The notes under the pieces: model-generated
What the model saw: the letters and a program-made list of their open reading frames with translations, nothing else
Told to the model about the DNA's origin: nothing
Database searches by the model: none
Position numbers and translations under genes: made by a program
NCBI GenBank assembly: GCA_016234685.1
Contig: JACRAT010000016.1
Coordinates: 1 to 64,000, forward strand
DNA: 64,000 nucleotides
Direction: 5' to 3'
Origin: Nitrosomonadales bacterium
Lineage (GTDB): Bacteria; Pseudomonadota; Gammaproteobacteria; Burkholderiales; Gallionellaceae
Part shown: positions 57,408 through 64,000 of the stretch, in pieces
Position numbering within the stretch: the first letter of the stretch is position 1
Layout of the letters: each line of letters opens with the position of its first letter

Positions 57408-59834
57408 TCAGGCGGAAAATATCTTGCTTTGGTGTTGTTTCAACTGGGTTTCGAAGGTTGCTGGCAATACGGGCTCGCCGCACAGATGTCCTTGGAAGAT
57501 ATGGCAACCGTTGCTGCGCAGGAACTCGAACTGCTCCCCGGTTTCCACGCCTTCGGCGATCACTTCCAGTTCCAGCAGATGGCTCATGCTGATGATGGTT
57601 TTGACGATGGCGGCGTCGCTGGTATCGGTGGCGATGTCACGCACGAAGGATTGGTCGATCTTGACTTGGTCGATGGGTAGCAGCTTGAGATAAGAGAGCG
57701 ATGAGTAGCCCGTGCCAAAATCATCCAGCGCGAACTTCACACCCAGCGCCTTGACTGCGCTCATCTTGGCGATGCTGTCTTCGATGTTATCCAGCATCAG
57801 GCTTTCTGTCAGTTCCAGCTTGAGTTGTGCCGGATCTATGCCGTGGGTACGCAGCAGGGCGGCGATCTGCTCGACGAAATCCGGCTGGCGGAACTGGTGG
57901 ATGCTGATGTTCACCGCCAGTTGCAGATGCCGGGTGTGCGGATGCTGGGCCCACGCATTGAGTTGCGCACAGGCTGTTTCCAACACCCAGGTACCGATGG
58001 GGACGATAAGCCCGGTTTCTTCGGCAAGCGCGATGAAGTCGCGCGGCAGCGCCAGTTCCTGCCCTTCGCGCTGCCAACGCAACAGCACCTCGGCAGCGAC
58101 GATATTGTGCTCAGCGTCGGTTTGCGGTTGGTAATAGACGATGAACTCATCGTTTTCCAGAGCTTGCCGCAGATTGAATTCCAGCTCGGCGTGAGCCTCT
58201 GCCGTCTCCAGCATGGCGGCCGTGTAAAAGCGATAGGTGTTGCGTCCGGCGTTCTTGGATTTATACACGGCCATATCGGCTTGTTTCATCACTACTTCGA
58301 GTGATTCCTGCTGTCCGCAAAACAGGCTGACACCAACGCTAGCGGTGGCGTAATAGTCGGTGTGCTCTCCACCTCTCAGGGCGTAAGGCTGGCTGAGCGC
58401 CAGACATATCTTCTCGGCGACAGCTTCGGCTTGGGTCGCCGCAGTCCCTTCATCCGGGCCGATCTCTTTGAGCAGCACGACAAATTCATCGCCGCCCAGC
58501 CGCGCGACGGTATCCTCCTCGCGCACGCTGATGAGCAAGCGCCGCGCCACTTCGACCAGCAGATGGTCGCCCATATCGTGGCCTCGGGTGTCATTGAGCG
58601 TTTTGAAATTATCAAGGTCGATCAGGAACAGCGCGCCGAACTGGCGATTGCGCTGGCTGGCCGCGATCGCGCGCTTGAGGCGGTCGTGCAGTAAACGGCG
58701 GTTCGGCAGATTGGTGAGCGGGTCGTAGAAGGCCAGATTGTAGATCTTCGACTCTGCGGCTTTGCGCTCGGTGATGTCTTGCGCCACCAGCACCAGTTTG
58801 GCATAGCCCTGGCGCTCATCCACCAATTTGGAGAGCGACAGTGAGACTGGGATCAGCTTGCCGGTACGCGAAAGCAGGGTGGTTTCGGTGTTCTGCTCCA
58901 GCGTACGGCTGTCGCGCAGGGCGATGCCACCCTGCGGATCACGGCTGATGAGCTTGCCTAAGATGTCTTCGGCGGGCAGGCCGATGATCTCGGTCTCTTC
59001 ATAGCCCAATAGCCTGAGGGCAGAGCGGTTGGCGATGGCGATGAGGCCAGCTTGGTCGATGACCAGCAGGGTGTCGGCCATCGACTGGATGATGTTGTTC
59101 ACGTAAAACTTTGAAACGGTGACTTTATCCAGCTGCTCCACCATGTTGTTGATGGCGCTGGCCAACTCTCCCAACTCGTCGTGGCTATCGACCGACACCC
59201 GCGTGCTGAAATGCCCTTGGCCGATCTGGGTGCTGGCATCACGCATGGCGCGTATCGGGCGGGTGATGCGCCGCGCCAGATAGCTGGCAAGCAAGATGGC
59301 CGGTAAAAAAAGCAAGATGCAGATCAGGATGGCGATGCCCGTGACACTGCCGATGTGCGCTTGTACTTTATCCAGCGAAAAGGTCACTTGCACATAGCCG
59401 ACGAGCTTGTGGTCGGGCAGGGTGACCGGGGTGGTGATGGTCAGCAACTCGTCGGTGTATTCGGCCAGTTGGTGCGGATCGCGCCGTAGCGAGGCCAGTG
59501 TATCGGCACCGTTCATTACTTGCTCGAACAGGCGTGGATTTTCTTCGCTGCCATCACTGAAGATGTGCCCCTCTTGGTCGAGTACATAGATGCTGGTCAC
59601 ATCCTGATTGAGCCTAGCGGCGGAGATTACCCGGTTGGCATCGTTGATGCGCAACTGGTAGAGCGGATCGCGCAGATTGCCCGCTAACAGTGAAGAGACC
59701 GCCTTGCCGCGTACCTCGAACTCCTCAAGGATCATCTTGCGCTGGGTGTAGAGCAGATAGGTGATGAGCGTCCCTCCGACCAGCAGGCTGACGAAGAGGA
59801 TGAGGCTGACGAGTTTTGAGCGTAATGAGCGCAC
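57408..59834 (-). CDS. Membrane sensor with HAMP, PAS, GGDEF and EVL-variant EAL domains
   Basis: 808 residues. Two membrane helices (about 10-30 and 167-187) enclose a periplasmic sensor, followed by HAMP, a PAS domain and linker (QDITERK), a GGDEF domain with intact GGDEF (about 449) and an EAL-type domain whose signature is EVL (AAEVLLRW, about 582) with DDFGTGYSSLSYL and EGVET present. The closing segment QGHLCGEPV also departs from the usual QGYLFSRP. Phosphodiesterase activity may be altered. The gene starts 6 nt after a PhnD-like binding protein gene. Confidence 0.92.
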   Translation of the reverse strand: MRSLRSKLVSLILFVSLLVGGTLITYLLYTQRKMILEEFEVRGKAVSSLLAGNLRDPLYQLRINDANRVISAARLNQDVTSIYVLDQEGHIFSDGSEENPRLFEQVMNGADTLASLRRDPHQLAEYTDELLTITTPVTLPDHKLVGYVQVTFSLDKVQAHIGSVTGIAILICILLFLPAILLASYLARRITRPIRAMRDASTQIGQGHFSTRVSVDSHDELGELASAINNMVEQLDKVTVSKFYVNNIIQSMADTLLVIDQAGLIAIANRSALRLLGYEETEIIGLPAEDILGKLISRDPQGGIALRDSRTLEQNTETTLLSRTGKLIPVSLSLSKLVDERQGYAKLVLVAQDITERKAAESKIYNLAFYDPLTNLPNRRLLHDRLKRAIAASQRNRQFGALFLIDLDNFKTLNDTRGHDMGDHLLVEVARRLLISVREEDTVARLGGDEFVVLLKEIGPDEGTAATQAEAVAEKICLALSQPYALRGGEHTDYYATASVGVSLFCGQQESLEVVMKQADMAVYKSKNAGRNTYRFYTAAMLETAEAHAELEFNLRQALENDEFIVYYQPQTDAEHNIVAAEVLLRWQREGQELALPRDFIALAEETGLIVPIGTWVLETACAQLNAWAQHPHTRHLQLAVNISIHQFRQPDFVEQIAALLRTHGIDPAQLKLELTESLMLDNIEDSIAKMSAVKALGVKFALDDFGTGYSSLSYLKLLPIDQVKIDQSFVRDIATDTSDAAIVKTIISMSHLLELEVIAEGVETGEQFEFLRSNGCHIFQGHLCGEPVLPATFETQLKQHQSKIFSA

Positions 59835-59840
59835 GGCTGC

Positions 59841-60749
59841 TTACTTTTCCAACTCCACCTGAATCAGGCGCGAGAGCTTCTCGATCTTCGCCAGTTCTTG
59901 TTCGGCGTCTTTGGGCAGTTCGTCGAAACGACGGGTATCGCCAAAGGCGGCGAGAGCTTTCAGACCTTCGGGCGTGTGCTCCATGCCGGTGAGGGTAGAG
60001 CGAATCTCGGCGACCAACTCCGCATCCATATCGGCGCGATAAGTCACCAGATGGCGCGGAACTGACATGGCGCGGTGGATGACTTCTAGTTCGCCGGTCG
60101 CTTTGGCTGAGAATTTTTCGAACTTCACATTGCTGAGTGCTCCTGCTGCGACTTGATTTTTGACCACCCAAGCCAGCGTATTGAGATCGTCGTCGCTGAA
60201 CACGTAGCCGACGGAATTGGGCGAAACGGGTGTTTGCGCATTCGGCAACTCTTCCAGCTTGAAGCCCTGACTTAGCAGATCGGCCTTGGGCAGGAAGTAA
60301 GAAACGGTAGAAAAAGGCTCTTCCACCGCCATGATGTGGCCCTTCAACTGATCGAGACTACGGATGCCGCTGTCCTTGCGCACGAAAATCACACTGTGAT
60401 ATTCGGCATCGCCTTTCTTCCAGCGACGCAGCATGATCTTGATTTTGGCGCGGCTGCGCACGGCGAGTACCGGGAAAGGACTGTCGATATAGATGTCCGC
60501 CTTGCCAGCTTTAATCAGCGCCGCCATTTCCTTCATGCTCGATGTCAGCACCACCTCGCAACGATCTACCCCCTGTGATTTCAAGTTCTTGCCCAGATAA
60601 TCGGCCAGCGGCTGGAATTCGTCGATGTCCTTGGCGGGCGAATGCGAAATGGTGGCGAGACGCAAGGTGGCGGCAGAGGCCGGTAGCGCGGCACACAACG
60701 CGAGGCTGAACAACAGAGCCGAGAGGAGAGGGGCTTTACGGGTTTTCAT
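59841..60749 (-). CDS. PhnD-like periplasmic binding protein paired with the GGDEF sensor
   Basis: 302 residues with a signal peptide (about 1-26, MKTRKAPLLSALLFSLALCA) and a PhnD/SsuA-like phosphate/phosphite/phosphonate-type binding domain (LATISHSPAKDIDEFQPLADYLGKNL, DIYIDSPFPVLAVRSRAKI, SVIFVRKDSGIRSLDQLKGHIMAVEEPFST). No ABC permease is next to it. With the sensor 6 nt away it is probably a ligand-presenting partner for that sensor, not a transporter part. The ATG at 60749 is used; the track's start is longer. Confidence 0.85.
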   Translation of the reverse strand: MKTRKAPLLSALLFSLALCAALPASAATLRLATISHSPAKDIDEFQPLADYLGKNLKSQGVDRCEVVLTSSMKEMAALIKAGKADIYIDSPFPVLAVRSRAKIKIMLRRWKKGDAEYHSVIFVRKDSGIRSLDQLKGHIMAVEEPFSTVSYFLPKADLLSQGFKLEELPNAQTPVSPNSVGYVFSDDDLNTLAWVVKNQVAAGALSNVKFEKFSAKATGELEVIHRAMSVPRHLVTYRADMDAELVAEIRSTLTGMEHTPEGLKALAAFGDTRRFDELPKDAEQELAKIEKLSRLIQVELEK

Positions 60750-60861
60750 CTGAGATATTTTCCAATTGCGTGACGTGTGGCGAACATCGCCGCCTACACC
60801 TAGTGAATCACTCGGAATTATCTCACATTGCCCCATTGAAAACAGAGGGATGCGCGGGAAA

Positions 60862-62715
<1,854 letters not shown>

Positions 62716-62756
62716 GGGGCGATGATACCAGACAGGCCGGGGCGGCCCGTTCGTGC

Positions 62757-64000
62757 TTAAGGTTGGTGATTACCCAGAAAGCGACGGAACTCGTCTGCCG
62801 GGATGGGGCGGGCGATGAAGTAGCCTTGGGCTTCGTCGCAGTGGTTGAGGCGCAGGTAGTCGAGCAGTTCGCCGCGTTCCACTCCTTCGGCGATGGTGGA
62901 GAGGCCGAAGCTGCGTGCCATCTGGATAATGGCGCGGACGATGGCGGCGTTGCCGGGGTTGCTCTCCAGATCGAGCACGAAGGACTGGTCTATCTTCAGC
63001 TTGTCCACGGCGAAACGGCCCAGATAGGCTAGGCTGGAGTAGCCCGTGCCGAAGTCGTCTATGGAGAGTTTGATGCCCAGTGCCTTGAGCCGCTGCACGG
63101 TTTGCAAGACCTTTTCGGTGTTCTTGATGAGGATGGATTCGGTCAGTTCCAACTCCAGCGAGGTGGGGTCTAGGCCGGAGTCGGACAGGGCCGAGATCAC
63201 GCTTTGTTCCAGTCCTCCCCGGGTGAACTGTACCGCCGAGAGGTTGACGGCCACCACTAGGTCGGCCACGCCCGCGCGCTTCCATTCGGCGGCTTGGCGA
63301 CAGGCTTCGCGCAGCACCCATTCGCCGATGGGAACGATCATCCCGCTGTCTTCGGCCAGCGGGATGAAGCGGGCGGGCGGAACCAAGCCGAGTTCCGGGT
63401 GATTCCAGCGCAGCAGGGCTTCCGCACCGGTGATACGGCCCGTGCTCATGCTGACCTGCGGCTGGTAATAGAGCTGGAATTCGTGTTGTTGCAAGGCTTG
63501 CCGTAAACGATTGCGCAGGCCTAGGTGCTCTTCCGCTTCGCGGTTCATCTGCACATCGAAGAAGTTGCTGGTGTTCCGGCCTTCCGACTTGGCGTGATAC
63601 ATCGCGGTATCAGCTTTTTTCAACAGGGTGGCGAAATTCGTGCCGTCATCAGGGTAGACGGCGATGCCGATGGAGACCGATGTGGACAAGTCATGGTGCT
63701 CGATGTGGTAAGGCTCAGCGAGCCGCTGCAATATCTTCGTGGAAAAATAGCTGATGGCGTCGGTGTCGTTGATGCCTGACAGCACGATGAGGAACTCATC
63801 GCCGCCCTGGCGGCTGACAGAGTCGGTCTCGCGCACGCAGTCGCGCAGTCGTTTGGCGATCTCTTTGAGCAGGCCGTCGCCGACGAAATGGCCCAGCGTA
63901 TCGTTGATGGCTTTGAAATCATCCAGATCGAGGAAGAGCAGGGCGACTTTGCCGCCGTTGCGATCGGCGTGGGCGATAGCCTGCTCTACCCGATCTTGCA
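62757..64000 (-). CDS. GGDEF/EAL cyclic-di-GMP protein, N-terminus beyond the window
   Basis: The open frame runs to the right edge, so the N-terminal sensor part is missing. Visible is the GGDEF domain from VEQAIAHADRNGGKVALLFLDLDDFKAIND with RQGGDEFLIVL, then a complete EAL domain with GAEALLRWNHPELGL, LELELTESILIKN, DDFGTGYSSLAYLGRF, EGVERGE and QGYFIARPIPADEF. Both signatures are intact. The track's start at 63836 is only an internal Met. Confidence 0.92.
   Translation of the reverse strand, partial: QDRVEQAIAHADRNGGKVALLFLDLDDFKAINDTLGHFVGDGLLKEIAKRLRDCVRETDSVSRQGGDEFLIVLSGINDTDAISYFSTKILQRLAEPYHIEHHDLSTSVSIGIAVYPDDGTNFATLLKKADTAMYHAKSEGRNTSNFFDVQMNREAEEHLGLRNRLRQALQQHEFQLYYQPQVSMSTGRITGAEALLRWNHPELGLVPPARFIPLAEDSGMIVPIGEWVLREACRQAAEWKRAGVADLVVAVNLSAVQFTRGGLEQSVISALSDSGLDPTSLELELTESILIKNTEKVLQTVQRLKALGIKLSIDDFGTGYSSLAYLGRFAVDKLKIDQSFVLDLESNPGNAAIVRAIIQMARSFGLSTIAEGVERGELLDYLRLNHCDEAQGYFIARPIPADEFRRFLGNHQP

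Overview
The window looks like a chromosome segment of a betaproteobacterium. Gene content and order (kdsA-eno-ftsB, cysE-iscRSUA-hscBA-fdx-iscX, ccoNOQP-ccoG-fixH-ccoI-ccoS, large single-chain purL, many GGDEF/EAL proteins, palindromic repeats) would fit the Nitrosomonadales/Gallionellaceae. That placement is an inference from gene content; no marker gene was compared.

Layout. 1-4.8 kb: a 98-bp tandem duplication of the kdsA start region, then kdsA, eno, ftsB and recQ. 4.9-11.3 kb: a large GGDEF/EAL sensor, a YebC-family protein, a DMT permease behind a possible structured leader, and two cupins. 11.3-17.8 kb: mnmC, convergent with a coupled xfp-ackA phosphoketolase/acetate kinase pair, then a K+ channel-type protein. 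18-26.8 kb: a complete cbb3 oxidase locus with a 34-aa membrane ORF missing from the ORF track. 27-31.2 kb: a second GGDEF/EAL sensor and suhB. 31.3-39.8 kb: trmJ, cysE, the isc operon with a recognisable IscR-type promoter and an extra DUF3050-like gene, then dsbB.

39.8-46.4 kb is an accessory island. It holds a higBA-type toxin-antitoxin pair between 131-bp imperfect direct repeats, a diversity-generating retroelement (DGR), and two exported proteins of unknown function. 46.4-64 kb returns to ordinary genes: NAD(P)H-hydrate dehydratase, purL, a two-subunit biotin carboxylase/carboxyltransferase, an HDOD protein, cytochrome b561, a Spy-like periplasmic protein, a PhnD-like binding protein paired with a GGDEF/EVL sensor, an ABC-F ATPase, and a GGDEF/EAL protein cut by the window end.

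The main find is the DGR: avd (41181), reverse transcriptase (41518), template repeat TR (42946-43057) and an exported formylglycine-generating-enzyme/C-type-lectin-fold target gene (43346-43981) whose 3' end is the variable repeat VR (43858-43969). I aligned TR and VR by eye. They are 112 nt each with no gaps and differ at 18 positions, and all 18 are adenines in TR. Of 32 TR adenines 18 are changed; of 80 other bases none is. This is the signature of adenine-directed mutagenic retrohoming, and it changes 12 codons. Palindromic repeat elements have entered the RT reading frame near its N-terminus and surround the TR, apparently without breaking the frame. The same kinds of repeats also sit in frame inside recQ and purL and lie between iscS and iscU.
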